Shown: positions 1-8,838, counted from the stretch's first letter. The stretch is 64,000 nucleotides of DNA from FEB-10 sp963710645 (GCA_963710645.1 CAVQBD010000009.1:1426001-1490000), one strand, 5' to 3'. Numbers and translations: made by a program. Notes: generated by a model not told the origin, from the letters alone.

Positions 1-1
1 G

Positions 2-829
2 ATCGTTAGCGCCTGCGCCGCGTGTGTCGCTTTGGGGCTGCTGGTCGGTTGTTCCACGGCACCCGGGAGGGTGGACACCGAGCTGCGAATCGTGGGGTCG
101 GACACCATGCTCATTCTCAATCGCCGACTCGCAGAGGGCTACATGCGCGAGAATCCGGGCATCTCCATTCGGGTCGAAGGAGGGGGGTCGGCGGAGGGTA
201 TTCGGATGCTGGCTTCGGGTGCGGTCCGCATTGCCGCGGTTTCCCGGCCGCTCCTCCCGACCGAAGTGGAGGCCATCCACCAGCAGTTCGGCACGCTAGG
301 TGTCCGCTTCTTGATCGCCGGAGACGCCCTCAGCGTATTCGTGAACGATGCCAATAATGTGCGGTCCCTCACCGTCGATCAACTCAGGGGTCTGTTCGAT
401 GGCTCGATCCGCAGCTGGTCTGCGGTGGAGGGAGCGGGGGGAGAGGTGGTGGTCGTCGTGCGTCCCCCCGGCTCAGGGAGCCATCGGTTCTTCCGCGACC
501 GGGTCCTCAAGGGCGGCTCCTACGCCGCCGACGCCACGACCGTACCGAGCACCTTGGAGGTGATCAACCTGGTACGTTCCGACCCGCGCGCCATTGGCTA
601 CGGCGGAGTGGCCTACCGATCCGACGGCGTTCGTGGCGTCCTCCTGGACGGTGTGGATCCAAGCCAGATGCAACGGCAGGAGGCCCGCTATCCCCTGAGC
701 CGCCACCTCGCGTTGATCACCGCCCAGCCGCCGTCGGGACTCGCCAGACGGTTCATCGATTGGTGCATGGAGGACGAGGGGCAGGCCATCGTCGCCGAGG
801 TGGGCTACATCCCGCTGTGGCGGAAATAA
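2..829 (+). CDS. PstS-like phosphate-binding lipoprotein (5' end outside window)
   Basis: Periplasmic substrate-binding protein of the PstS type, presumed to capture phosphate. The reading frame is open to the window edge, so the true start lies upstream. The first visible residues are a hydrophobic stretch ending in LLVGC, a lipobox with Cys at about visible residue 17, so the mature protein should be lipid-anchored. GSDTM then matches the phosphate-binding loop of PstS and recurs in the second PstS of this window (2387-3361). A later PPGSGSHRFF segment matches the Ser/Gly-rich ligand loop. It is shorter than the second copy and diverged from it. It may be an accessory or high-affinity binding protein for the same PstCAB permease. 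Family assignment is firm; exact ligand is inference. Confidence 0.82.
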   Translation: MVSACAACVALGLLVGCSTAPGRVDTELRIVGSDTMLILNRRLAEGYMRENPGISIRVEGGGSAEGIRMLASGAVRIAAVSRPLLPTEVEAIHQQFGTLGVRFLIAGDALSVFVNDANNVRSLTVDQLRGLFDGSIRSWSAVEGAGGEVVVVVRPPGSGSHRFFRDRVLKGGSYAADATTVPSTLEVINLVRSDPRAIGYGGVAYRSDGVRGVLLDGVDPSQMQRQEARYPLSRHLALITAQPPSGLARRFIDWCMEDEGQAIVAEVGYIPLWRK

Positions 830-856
830 GAAGCTCTCGTGAAGTCGATGTAAAAA

Positions 857-910
857 CTTAACACCAGCTTCATACCGGCTTCACACCAGCACCACCTCAA
901 GTTCACATGC
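857..910 (+). promoter_or_regulatory. Pho box-like 11-bp tandem repeats upstream of the porin
   Basis: Three consecutive 11-mers, CTTAACACCAG, CTTCATACCGG and CTTCACACCAG (857-889), are followed by a weaker CACCACCTCAA and by GTTCACATGC. The TTAACA/TTCACA cores recur every 11 bp, the arrangement bound by PhoB/PhoP-family regulators (known for Bacillus TTAACA-type and Streptomyces GTTCACC-type boxes). The last unit ends 67 bases before the porin start. A PhoB homologue is encoded at 8839-9525. Confidence 0.7.
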
Positions 911-977
911 TGCGCGCGGCGCTGCGGACCGGTCTGAGAAGGGGCCCCTTTGCATCGCTGGCATAAGGAGGCGGGAC

Positions 978-2288
978 ATGAGGCGAAGGCCGAAAGTGTG
1001 GGCCGCGGTCATGGTGCTGGTACTGGCTGCGGGTGGAGTCTTCGCGCAAGAAGACCAGCCGGAGATGGACCCGCTGCTCAAGCTGCTGGTGGAGCAGGGC
1101 ATCATTACCAGGGCACAGGCGGAGGGAGTGCAGCAGGAGTACGACCGGCGCCAGGGGGAAACCGTCGATGAGCCGGCGGTGCCGCCGGTGGTTGCGGAAC
1201 AGCCACCGGTGGAGATCGAGCAGCAACAGGTGGCCGCCGAGGCACCGAAGTCTGAAAAATGGTACGACCGGATCGATTTCAAGGGCGATCTCCGGCTCCG
1301 CTTCGAGGCCTTCGATCAGGAGGGCATCTCGTCGAACAATCGGCGTGAGCGGTTCCGCGTCCGGATCCGGCCTGGAATCTACACCCAGATCACCGATTGG
1401 ATGGACGTCGGTCTCCAGCTGCGTAGCGGCGATCCATTAGACCCGGTGTCGGACAACGCAACCACCGCTGGCGGGTTCACGATGAAGGACATCGCCATCT
1501 CCGAGGGCTTCGTCCACTTCGATCCAACCGACTGGATGGACCTGACTTTTGGAAAGTTCGACCCCAAGAAGAAGTGGGTCGTCACCGACATGCAGTGGGA
1601 TGACGACGTCACCGTGGAAGGCGCCATGGAGGAGGTCTCCGCTGGCCCCTTCGAGGCGAACCTCTACCAGTACACCCTGGAAGAGGTGAAGGGCGGCGAC
1701 GACGCTTACCTGTTGGGGGGCCAGCTCCTGGGCAAGTTCGGCTCGGACGCCATCGGTACCTTCAAGGTCGGTGGTGGCTACGACGACTGGATTCGGCCTC
1801 AACTGGTGGCCGATCTGACCCTGAGCGGTGATCTCCGCGGCAACAAGGTCACCAATCTGTTGGACGACAACGACCAACTGGTGAGCGATTTCCAGATCTT
1901 CAACGCCTTCGTCAACTGGAGCTACACCAGAAACGAACGCTGGCCCATCAAGGTCTCCCTCTTCGGCTACAAGAACACCGGCGCCAGCGGGCTCGGTCAG
2001 GACTACGACACCGGCTATTTCGCGCGGGTGCAGGTGGGTGACTACAAGAAGAAGGGCCAGTTCATGTTCCGCTTCTCGAGGTACTACTCGGAGCCGGACG
2101 CCCTCTTCTACGTCTTCGCCCAGTCGGACACCACCCGCGCCTCCGATGTGGACGGCTACCGCTTCGACGTCCGCATGGGTTTCGTCAAGAAGTCGTACTT
2201 CAACCTCACCTGGTACCACACCGATCCGGTCTATGCGGACGTGCCCACCATGGACCGTCTCCAGATGGACTACATCATTGTTTTCTAG
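978..2288 (+). CDS. Outer-membrane porin, probable phosphate-selective type
   Basis: A 436-residue outer-membrane beta-barrel porin, probably admitting phosphate or other anions. Residues 1-23 are a signal peptide ending FA|Q. Residues about 28-60 are a charged amphipathic helix, and a Glu/Pro-rich linker runs to about residue 95, the layout of porins with a periplasmic N-terminal segment. From about residue 95 alternating aromatic and polar residues indicate beta strands, and the chain ends with aromatic Phe, as expected for BAM-dependent insertion. AAGGAGG at 965-971 fixes the ATG at 978. Its place between two PstS genes and its tandem Pho-box repeats support phosphate-starvation control. 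Selectivity is inferred from context only. Confidence 0.85.
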   Translation: MRRRPKVWAAVMVLVLAAGGVFAQEDQPEMDPLLKLLVEQGIITRAQAEGVQQEYDRRQGETVDEPAVPPVVAEQPPVEIEQQQVAAEAPKSEKWYDRIDFKGDLRLRFEAFDQEGISSNNRRERFRVRIRPGIYTQITDWMDVGLQLRSGDPLDPVSDNATTAGGFTMKDIAISEGFVHFDPTDWMDLTFGKFDPKKKWVVTDMQWDDDVTVEGAMEEVSAGPFEANLYQYTLEEVKGGDDAYLLGGQLLGKFGSDAIGTFKVGGGYDDWIRPQLVADLTLSGDLRGNKVTNLLDDNDQLVSDFQIFNAFVNWSYTRNERWPIKVSLFGYKNTGASGLGQDYDTGYFARVQVGDYKKKGQFMFRFSRYYSEPDALFYVFAQSDTTRASDVDGYRFDVRMGFVKKSYFNLTWYHTDPVYADVPTMDRLQMDYIIVF

Positions 2289-2302
2289 CGGGCATCGGAG
2301 TC

Positions 2303-2335
2303 CTTCACGATGACTTTACACCGTCACATTACGGT
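2303..2335 (+). promoter_or_regulatory. Pho box-like repeats upstream of pstS
   Basis: CTTCACGATGA, CTTTACACCGT and CACATTACGGT follow each other at 11-bp spacing, and the first two share CTTyAC with the box at 857-910. They end 51 bases before the pstS ATG. This is a degenerate but consistently spaced PhoB site candidate that would let the pst genes respond separately from the porin. Confidence 0.55.
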
Positions 2336-2386
2336 CGCGCGGGCGGCCTCGCCCCGAGCGAACCGGCCCATAGGGAGGAATTGAAA

Positions 2387-3361
2387 ATGAGAATTGCCAA
2401 GGTCGCGCTGCTGACCTTCATCGCCGTGTTGTGTGTCGGTTCTGCCGTTGCCGGTGGACCCGAGCTGGACCCAGGGCTTTCGCAATACACCAAAGTCCAG
2501 GGCCTGCGCGGGACCCTCAACGCCGCCGGTTCGGACACCATGCTCGAACTCCAGACCCTGATGGCGGAAGAGTTCCGAAAGCTCTACCCCCAGGTCAAGA
2601 TCCAGGTGGAGGGGAAGGGCTCGTCCACCGCCCCGCCGGCGTTGATCGAGGGAACCGTGCAGCTGGGCAATATGTCCCGAAAAATGAAGAACCAGGAGAC
2701 CGACGCCTTCGAGGAGGAGTTCGGCTATTCCCCGGCCCGCTTCGATGTCGCGCTGGATACGCTTGCGGTCTTCGTCAACAAGGACAACCCGATCAAATCG
2801 CTGACCATCCCGCAGGTGGACGCGATCTTCTCCAAGACCCGGAAATGCGGTCTGGCCTCGGACGCCAGCACATGGGGTCAGCTGGGCCTTGGCGGCAACT
2901 GGTCCACCGCACCGATCTCTCTTTATGGACGCAACGCGGCCTCCGGGACCTACGGCTACTTCAAAAAGCACGCCCTGTGCAAGGGGGACTACAAGGACTC
3001 GGTGAAGGAGCAGCCCGGCTCGGCGTCGGTGGTCCAGGGCGTGGAGAAGGACAGCTATGGCATCGGTTACTCCGGAATCGGCTACCAGACCTCCGGCGTG
3101 CGCGCGGTGCCGCTGGCGCCGGCAGACGGTCAGCCCGCGGTGGCGGCGACGTCCGAGAATGCGGCCAATGGCAGCTATCCCCTGGCGCGCTTCCTCCACA
3201 TCTATGTCAACAAGAGTCCCAACACGCCCCTCGATCGGCTGACCGCCGAGTACCTGCGCTTCATCCTTTCGGGCGATGGTCAGCGGGTGATCATCAAGGC
3301 GGGCTTTGACCCTCTGGATGCGCAGACCGCCGCGGAACAACTGGCCAAGATCGGCAGCTGA
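2387..3361 (+). CDS. pstS: Phosphate ABC transporter substrate-binding protein PstS
   Basis: Periplasmic phosphate-binding protein feeding the PstCAB importer. The ATG at 2387 was chosen over an in-frame TTG at 2381 because AGGGAGG (2372-2378) is well spaced from it; the encoded N-terminus is a Sec signal peptide ending AVAG. The PstS motifs GSDTM (residues about 48-52), GKGSSTAP and GRNAASGTYGYF, all phosphate-contacting loops in the family, are present. It has two extra Cys in the central region (KCGL, LCKG) that could form a disulphide. Length 324 residues is typical. It lies 15 bases before pstC and is preceded by degenerate Pho-box repeats. Confidence 0.95.
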   Translation: MRIAKVALLTFIAVLCVGSAVAGGPELDPGLSQYTKVQGLRGTLNAAGSDTMLELQTLMAEEFRKLYPQVKIQVEGKGSSTAPPALIEGTVQLGNMSRKMKNQETDAFEEEFGYSPARFDVALDTLAVFVNKDNPIKSLTIPQVDAIFSKTRKCGLASDASTWGQLGLGGNWSTAPISLYGRNAASGTYGYFKKHALCKGDYKDSVKEQPGSASVVQGVEKDSYGIGYSGIGYQTSGVRAVPLAPADGQPAVAATSENAANGSYPLARFLHIYVNKSPNTPLDRLTAEYLRFILSGDGQRVIIKAGFDPLDAQTAAEQLAKIGS

Positions 3362-3376
3362 GCGGAGCCGCCTGTC

Positions 3377-4867
3377 GTGAGACGCCTGCTGACCGAAAAG
3401 AGCAAAGACCGGATCGCCACTGCGGTGATCCGAGTCGGCGGGATATTCGTGATCCTGGTTGTGGTGGCCATCGTCGTCAACATCAGCCTCGAGGCGTTAC
3501 CGCTGTTCGGACCCGCGTCGGCGGGCCCGGTGGAGGTGATCGTCCACGATATTGGGGGCCTCGCCGTCGGGAGCGATCCGCGGCGTGAGACGCGATGGAT
3601 AGTACGTGAGGATGGCAGCATCGGCGTGTATTCCGGCCATGGTCGTGGGCTGCTCGCCGACATCGAGCTGGCGGCGGCGCCGCTCGTGGCGGTGGATCAC
3701 GAGATCCACGGCCTGGTCTCGGTCATCGACGTCTCTGGGATGCTCTCGGTGGGCCGGGTCAGGTTTGGTGACGACTGGGTGGACGGTGAACGGACCACCA
3801 GAGCCTCGTGGCGGCCGGCGGCGGAGCCCCTGGACCTCGGTGGTGGTTCGGCCTGGGTCGGCGTGACTGCGAACTCTGACGGTGAGGGTGGAGTCACGGC
3901 TGTGGCCTGGCGGTCCACGGGTCCTCCCGTGGTGGCGGTGTGGGATTCGGACGACGAGGAATGGCAGCAGCTCGAGGCCGGCGATCTGCCCGGCACGCTG
4001 GCGGCGGCGGCGGTGGCCGAGGACCAGCGAGCCCTCGCATTGCTGGACGGCGAGGGTCATTTGAGGGTCTACCGTCTCCCGCAGCTCACCGAGCTCGTGA
4101 CAGAGGGGATCCAGGGTCGTGCGACCGCCATCCGCTTCCTGATCGGTGGCGGGTCCCTCGTGGTCGGCGACAACCGTGGCCGGGTGGCCGTGATGCTGGA
4201 GGTGCCCAGGGTCGAGGTGGTCAATCGCGGCAGCCGCCCGGTGAGGGCGTCCGACCAGACGGTGGGACCCGGGCAGACCCTCGAGGTCCTGGACGACGAG
4301 GTGGGATCAAAGCTCGCGTCCAGGGCCGATGTGGAGGTTCGGGCGGTGGCCCCCCGCTGGCGAGTGGTGCGCGACCTGCCGCCCTTGCCGGCCCCGGCCA
4401 CGGCCATCGCGCCGGGACACCGGCGGCGTAGTTTTTTGGTCGGAGCCACCGACGGAACCGTCGCCCTCTATTACTCCACCTCGGCTCGACGGCTCTTGCA
4501 GGACCGTTGGTTCCATGGTGAGGCTTCGGTCCTTGCCCTCGATCCGAAGGAGGACGGCGCGGTGGTTCTCGGCGAGGGTGATGTCCTCGCGAAGTCGATT
4601 CACAACCCCCATCCCGAGATCAGCCCGAAGACCCTCTTCCTGCCGGTGTGGTACGAGGGCTATGCCGCCCCCAAGTGGGTGTGGCAGACCACTGGCGGGT
4701 CCGACGCCTTCGAGCCCAAGATGAGCCTCTGGCCGCTGATCTTCGGCACCCTCAAGGCGACCCTCTACGCGATGCTGTTCTCGGTCCCGCTTGCGTTGAT
4801 GGCGGCGATTTACGTCTCCCAACTGGCGACCGGCGTGGCTGCAATCCACCGTCAAACCGACGGTTGA
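3377..4867 (+). CDS. pstC: Phosphate permease PstC, N-terminal part (apparent frameshift)
   Basis: First part of the inner-membrane permease PstC. GTG at 3377 starts a short cytoplasmic segment and a membrane span at about residues 18-40. A large extracytoplasmic domain (about residues 45-430) with repeated beta-rich segments follows, as in the long PstC of pseudomonads rather than the roughly 300-residue E. coli form. The last 60 residues (from SLWPLIFGTLKATLYAM) begin the transport domain. The frame then ends at TGA 4865-4867 with an unconserved tail. From about 4840 the +1 frame reads WLQSTVKPTVELMAAVPSVV, exactly the expected PstC continuation into the next entry. One extra base in the GGCG around 4832-4837 would explain this. 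It could be a real mutation or a sequencing error. Confidence 0.85.
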   Translation: MRRLLTEKSKDRIATAVIRVGGIFVILVVVAIVVNISLEALPLFGPASAGPVEVIVHDIGGLAVGSDPRRETRWIVREDGSIGVYSGHGRGLLADIELAAAPLVAVDHEIHGLVSVIDVSGMLSVGRVRFGDDWVDGERTTRASWRPAAEPLDLGGGSAWVGVTANSDGEGGVTAVAWRSTGPPVVAVWDSDDEEWQQLEAGDLPGTLAAAAVAEDQRALALLDGEGHLRVYRLPQLTELVTEGIQGRATAIRFLIGGGSLVVGDNRGRVAVMLEVPRVEVVNRGSRPVRASDQTVGPGQTLEVLDDEVGSKLASRADVEVRAVAPRWRVVRDLPPLPAPATAIAPGHRRRSFLVGATDGTVALYYSTSARRLLQDRWFHGEASVLALDPKEDGAVVLGEGDVLAKSIHNPHPEISPKTLFLPVWYEGYAAPKWVWQTTGGSDAFEPKMSLWPLIFGTLKATLYAMLFSVPLALMAAIYVSQLATGVAAIHRQTDG

Positions 4868-4871
4868 GCTG

Positions 4872-5651
4872 ATGGCCGCGGTGCCATCGGTCGTGGTGGG
4901 TTTTCTGGCCGCCCTGTGGCTGGCGCCACGGCTCGAGTCGGCGTTGCTGACCTGTTTGATCGCCGGCGCGACCCTACCCCTGGCGGTGGTTCTGGCCCTG
5001 GGGATGTGGCGGTTGGTGCCGGACGATCTGAGGCGGCGGATGCCGCCGGGAGGTGAGCTCCTACCGTTGTTGGTTGCTGGGATTCTCGTGATCGCCGCGG
5101 TGGTGCTGCTTGCTGACCCGATCGAGTTTGGTCTGTTCGGCGGCGACTTTCAAAGATGGCTCTTCACCGACCTGGGAATCCGCTATGACCAGCGCAACAG
5201 CATCGTGGTCGGGCTGGCCCTCGGATTCGCGGTGATACCGGTGATCTTTACCATCGCCGAGGATGCCTGCTCCGCGGTTCCCTCATCTTTGGTCACCGCC
5301 AGCCGCGCGCTCGGTGCCACACGTTGGCAGACCGCCATCCGTCTGGTGGTGCCGGCAGCCAGCCCCGGTCTCTTTGCAGCCGTGATGCTGGGTCTTGGCC
5401 GGGCGGTGGGTGAGACCATGATCGTGCTCATGGCCGCCGGCAACACTCCCCTCCTGGATCTCTCCCTGTTCAACGGCATGCGCACCATGTCGGCGGCCAT
5501 CGCGGTGGAGATTCCCGAGGCGCCGGTGGGTTCCACTCTGTTTCGGGTCCTGTTTCTCACCGGTACGCTGCTGTTCCTCTTCACCCTGGTGGTGACCACA
5601 GCGGCCGATTTCGTCGGAAGCTACCTTCGGAAGCGCTATGCCAGGTTCTGA
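4872..5651 (+). CDS. pstC: Phosphate permease PstC, C-terminal part (apparent frameshift)
   Basis: Continuation of the PstC transport domain. It opens with MAAVPSVVVGFLAALWLAP, an internal conserved membrane motif, so ATG 4872 is unlikely to be a natural start; conserved sequence continues upstream in this frame to about 4838, past the stop of the previous frame. Several membrane spans follow, including the permease EAA-like loop ASRALGATRWQTAIRLVVPAAS, which contacts PstB. The end overlaps pstA by 14 bases. With the previous part the protein would be roughly 755 residues, fitting long PstC proteins. If the frameshift is genuine, high-affinity phosphate uptake through Pst is probably lost unless bypassed. 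Confidence 0.85.
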   Translation: MAAVPSVVVGFLAALWLAPRLESALLTCLIAGATLPLAVVLALGMWRLVPDDLRRRMPPGGELLPLLVAGILVIAAVVLLADPIEFGLFGGDFQRWLFTDLGIRYDQRNSIVVGLALGFAVIPVIFTIAEDACSAVPSSLVTASRALGATRWQTAIRLVVPAASPGLFAAVMLGLGRAVGETMIVLMAAGNTPLLDLSLFNGMRTMSAAIAVEIPEAPVGSTLFRVLFLTGTLLFLFTLVVTTAADFVGSYLRKRYARF

Positions 5652-7305
5652 CCCGACCCGCGAGCCCATCGTCCGAACCACTTCGGGCGTGGCGCCCGGG
5701 CTGCCGGGCACCTGGGCGACGGCCCTGGCCACCCTCATCGTCCTGATGATGCTCGGCGTGCTGTTGTGGATCGTGGCGGTCAACGCCTTTGGTTGGTTCT
5801 GGCCCGCTCGGATATCGCAGTTGGCGCTGATTGACGGCGATACCGTGGTCGGAGAGTTGGTGGGGCGCGAGAGGGTGAGGGGGGGCGTCTCAGACGATGA
5901 CGAGGGCTATCGCCTCCAGATAAAGGTGGGCAATCGAGAGGTCACCGGCAACGACTTCAGATGGATCGACGAGGACCACATCCGCACGATCACCACCCCA
6001 CCCGAACTGATCCGGGTGGTGCGATCGGAGTACGGCGATGCCTTCGGGCGCATCGTTGGTGCCGTCGATGCCGACGGTCGGGCGGTGGATTTGATTCCGG
6101 CGGAGAACATTGAATCTCTGCTCGCCGACGGCGCCGAGCTGCGGGCCGAACGGAGTGATCTGGAGCGGCGGGTGGACACGACCCGGCTCCCGTTGACGCG
6201 GCTCGAAGAGAATCTCGCCACCCTCGAACGCTCGGACACGGCCTCAACGCCCGAAGGGGTGCGTCGGATTCAAGAGCTCACGGCCGAGATGGAACGGGAA
6301 GCGGCGGTGGTCACGCCGGAGCTCGAAGAGATCTTCGGTCAGCAGGGCACGGTGGCTCTCAGGCTTCGGACCGCAAGGATCACGCTCGAGGCGGGCTCGA
6401 CTTCGCTGGAAGTCCCGTTGGCCAATGTCATTCGAGTGGTCCCGAGCAACACCTTGAGCGCGCCGGCTCGGTTGTGGCACGCGCTGCGCGAGGGCGTTGC
6501 CTTCCTTTTCACCGAACCGCGCGAGGCCAACACCGAGGGCGGGATTTTCCCCGCCCTGTTCGGAACCGTGCTGTTGGTGTTCCTGATGAGCCTGGCGGTG
6601 GTCCCCCTGGGCGTCATCACCGCGGTCTACATGACCGAGTACGCCCGGCCCGGGATGCTGCTCCGGCTCGCCAACCAGGCGGTCAACAACCTAGCTGGGG
6701 TTCCGTCCATCGTCTTCGGGATGTTTGGCCTCGCCTTCTTCATCTACGGCGTCGGCGGCACCCTCGATCGCACCTTTTTTGCCGACCGCCTCCCCACCCC
6801 GACTTTTGGCACCGGAGGCCTCCTCTGGGCCTCCCTGACCCTCGCCCTGCTCACCGTCCCAGTGGTGGTGGTGGCGACCCGGGAAGGTCTGTTGGCGGTC
6901 CCGAGAAATTGGCGTGAGGGCTCGTTGGCCCTCGGAGCCACCAAGTGGCAGACCCTGCGGCGGATCGTCCTGCCGGCGTCAATGCCGGGGATTCTCACCG
7001 GGATGATCCTGGCGGTCAGTCGGGCCGCGGGCGAGGTGGCGCCCCTGATGCTCACGGGCGCGGTCAAGCTGGCGCCGAGCCTGCCGGTGGACGGTGTGCC
7101 GCCGTTCCTCCATCTCCAGCGCAAGTTCATGCACCTCGGATTCCATATCTACGACGTGTCCATGCAGTCGCCCAATGTGGAGGCGGCAAAACCCATGGCC
7201 TTCGCCACGACCCTGGTGCTGCTCGCCCTGGTCGTGATCATGAATCTCGCGGCCATCATCGTCCGCCGTCGCCTCCGTCGCGCCTACCGGGGCCAGGCGG
7301 TTTAG
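5638..7305 (+). CDS. pstA: Phosphate permease PstA with large periplasmic insertion
   Basis: Second inner-membrane subunit of the phosphate importer, 555 residues. One membrane span lies at about residues 30-55, then an extracytoplasmic domain to about residue 285. That domain includes an acidic coiled-coil-like stretch (LERRVDTTRLPLTRLEENLA and following, about residues 175-235). The permease domain from about residue 290 holds the other spans and the EAA loop LALGATKWQTLRRIVLPASM (about residues 430-449), which docks on PstB. Insertions of this kind are known in long proteobacterial PstA proteins. It overlaps pstC by 14 bases (translational coupling) and lies 8 bases before pstB. Confidence 0.93.
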   Translation: MPGSDPTREPIVRTTSGVAPGLPGTWATALATLIVLMMLGVLLWIVAVNAFGWFWPARISQLALIDGDTVVGELVGRERVRGGVSDDDEGYRLQIKVGNREVTGNDFRWIDEDHIRTITTPPELIRVVRSEYGDAFGRIVGAVDADGRAVDLIPAENIESLLADGAELRAERSDLERRVDTTRLPLTRLEENLATLERSDTASTPEGVRRIQELTAEMEREAAVVTPELEEIFGQQGTVALRLRTARITLEAGSTSLEVPLANVIRVVPSNTLSAPARLWHALREGVAFLFTEPREANTEGGIFPALFGTVLLVFLMSLAVVPLGVITAVYMTEYARPGMLLRLANQAVNNLAGVPSIVFGMFGLAFFIYGVGGTLDRTFFADRLPTPTFGTGGLLWASLTLALLTVPVVVVATREGLLAVPRNWREGSLALGATKWQTLRRIVLPASMPGILTGMILAVSRAAGEVAPLMLTGAVKLAPSLPVDGVPPFLHLQRKFMHLGFHIYDVSMQSPNVEAAKPMAFATTLVLLALVVIMNLAAIIVRRRLRRAYRGQAV

Positions 7306-7313
7306 GAGAAACC

Positions 7314-8078
7314 ATGACCGAGTTCCCTGTGGCGCTGTCGACCCACGGTCTCAACCTCTACTACGGCGAGACCCACGCCTTGAAGGGCATCGATATCGAG
7401 TTGCCGGAGCACCGAATCAGTGCATTGATCGGGCCCTCAGGCTGCGGAAAATCCACCTTCCTGAGGTGTTTTAACCGGATGAACGACATGATAGAGGGTG
7501 TCCGCATCGAGGGTCAGGTGTTGGTGGAGGGTCAGGAGATCTACCAATTGGGGGTAGATCTCGAGCAGCTGCGCAAGAGAGTCGGTATGGTCTTTCAGAA
7601 GTCCAATCCCTTTCCCATGTCGATCAGGGATAACATCAGCTTCGGGCCGCGGATGACCGGGGTGCGTGACCGCGGCCGGCTCGAGGATATCGTCGAACGG
7701 TCGTTGAAACAGGCAGACCTGTGGCAGGAGGTTCGGGATCGGTTGGGCGACTCGGCACTGGATCTTTCAGGCGGCCAGCAACAGCGGCTGTGTATCGCTC
7801 GGGCTTTAGCCAACGAACCCGACATTCTGCTGCTCGATGAGCCGGCGTCCGCTCTCGATCCAATTTCCACCGCCAAGATCGAGGAGACCCTGCTTCATTT
7901 GAAGGAGAGCTACACCATCGTCATAGTGACCCATAATCTGCAGCAGGCGGCTCGAATTGCAGATGTGACGGCGTTTTTCATGTTGGGGGAGCTGGAGGAG
8001 TTTTCGGACACCACGACCATGTTTACCAAGCCGTCGCACAAGGTCACCGAAGAGTACATCACGGGCCGGTTCGGGTAG
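7314..8078 (+). CDS. pstB: Phosphate ABC transporter ATPase PstB
   Basis: Cytoplasmic ATPase powering PstCA. All ABC motifs are intact: Walker A GPSGCGKST (residues 40-48), Q-loop in VFQKSNPFP (about 93-101), signature LSGGQQQR (151-158), Walker B ILLLDEP (171-177) and the switch His in THNLQQA. The residues NPFPMS after the Q-loop are typical of PstB. The start ATG at 7314 follows TAGGAGAA; length 254 residues is normal. It is the last pst gene, followed after 78 bases by phoU. Confidence 0.97.
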   Translation: MTEFPVALSTHGLNLYYGETHALKGIDIELPEHRISALIGPSGCGKSTFLRCFNRMNDMIEGVRIEGQVLVEGQEIYQLGVDLEQLRKRVGMVFQKSNPFPMSIRDNISFGPRMTGVRDRGRLEDIVERSLKQADLWQEVRDRLGDSALDLSGGQQQRLCIARALANEPDILLLDEPASALDPISTAKIEETLLHLKESYTIVIVTHNLQQAARIADVTAFFMLGELEEFSDTTTMFTKPSHKVTEEYITGRFG

Positions 8079-8156
8079 CCGCCATGACCGTTGAATACTC
8101 CACCCTTTGTGGCGTTCCGGATGACTGTGAACTAATGTTCGCGCAAGGAGTTGGCC

Positions 8157-8825
8157 ATGCAACGACAATTTGAGCAAGAGCTCGAGGAGATCAAGCGCGG
8201 CATCCTGTCCATGGCCGGGCTGGTGGAGCAGTCCATGGTGGACGTCACCCGATCCCTCAACAAGCCCGAGCCGGAGCTTGCCGAGGGCATCATCGAGCGG
8301 GACGACGAGATCGACCACTGGGAGGTGGAGATCGATCGGCTGGCCACCGAGTTCATCGCCAGACACCAGCCCACCGCTACCGATCTCCGCTTCGTGATCG
8401 TGGCCATCAAGCTCGGACCTGAGTTGGAACGGATCGCCGACAACGCGGTCAACATCGCCGAGCGTATCCTCCACCTGTCCAAGTACCCCCTGTTAAAGCC
8501 TCTGATCGATCTTCCGCGGATGTTGGGTCTGGCCCATGCCATGGTCACCGATGCAATTGCCGCCTATGTCAATCGTGATTCGGAGGCGGCGCGGGAGATC
8601 ATCGGGCGGGATGATGAGGTAGACGACCTGTATTGGCAGATCTTCCATGAATTGCTGACCTTCATGATCGAGGATCCGCAGAACATCTCCCGGGCGATCG
8701 ACCTGATCCTGATCGCACGGTTCATCGAACGAATAGCCGATCAGGCGACCAACATCAGTGAAGAGGTGGTCTACCTGGTGGAGGCGGAACCGATCCGCCA
8801 CCGGCACGAGGATTCCACGGACTGA
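8157..8825 (+). CDS. phoU: Phosphate signalling protein PhoU
   Basis: PhoU couples Pst transport state to the PhoR/PhoB system, damping Pho regulon expression when phosphate is plentiful. Two repeats of a three-helix PhoU domain are visible, each with the family E(R)IADxAxNIxE signature: LERIADNAVNIAERI (about residues 84-98) and FIERIADQATNISEEV near the C-terminus; these acidic helices bind metal clusters in known structures. AAGGAG at 8145-8150 selects ATG 8157 over TTG 8151. The 222-residue length is standard. It is followed directly by phoB and phoR, as expected for a pst-phoU-phoBR locus. Confidence 0.96.
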   Translation: MQRQFEQELEEIKRGILSMAGLVEQSMVDVTRSLNKPEPELAEGIIERDDEIDHWEVEIDRLATEFIARHQPTATDLRFVIVAIKLGPELERIADNAVNIAERILHLSKYPLLKPLIDLPRMLGLAHAMVTDAIAAYVNRDSEAAREIIGRDDEVDDLYWQIFHELLTFMIEDPQNISRAIDLILIARFIERIADQATNISEEVVYLVEAEPIRHRHEDSTD

Positions 8826-8838
8826 GGAGTGGACCGAC

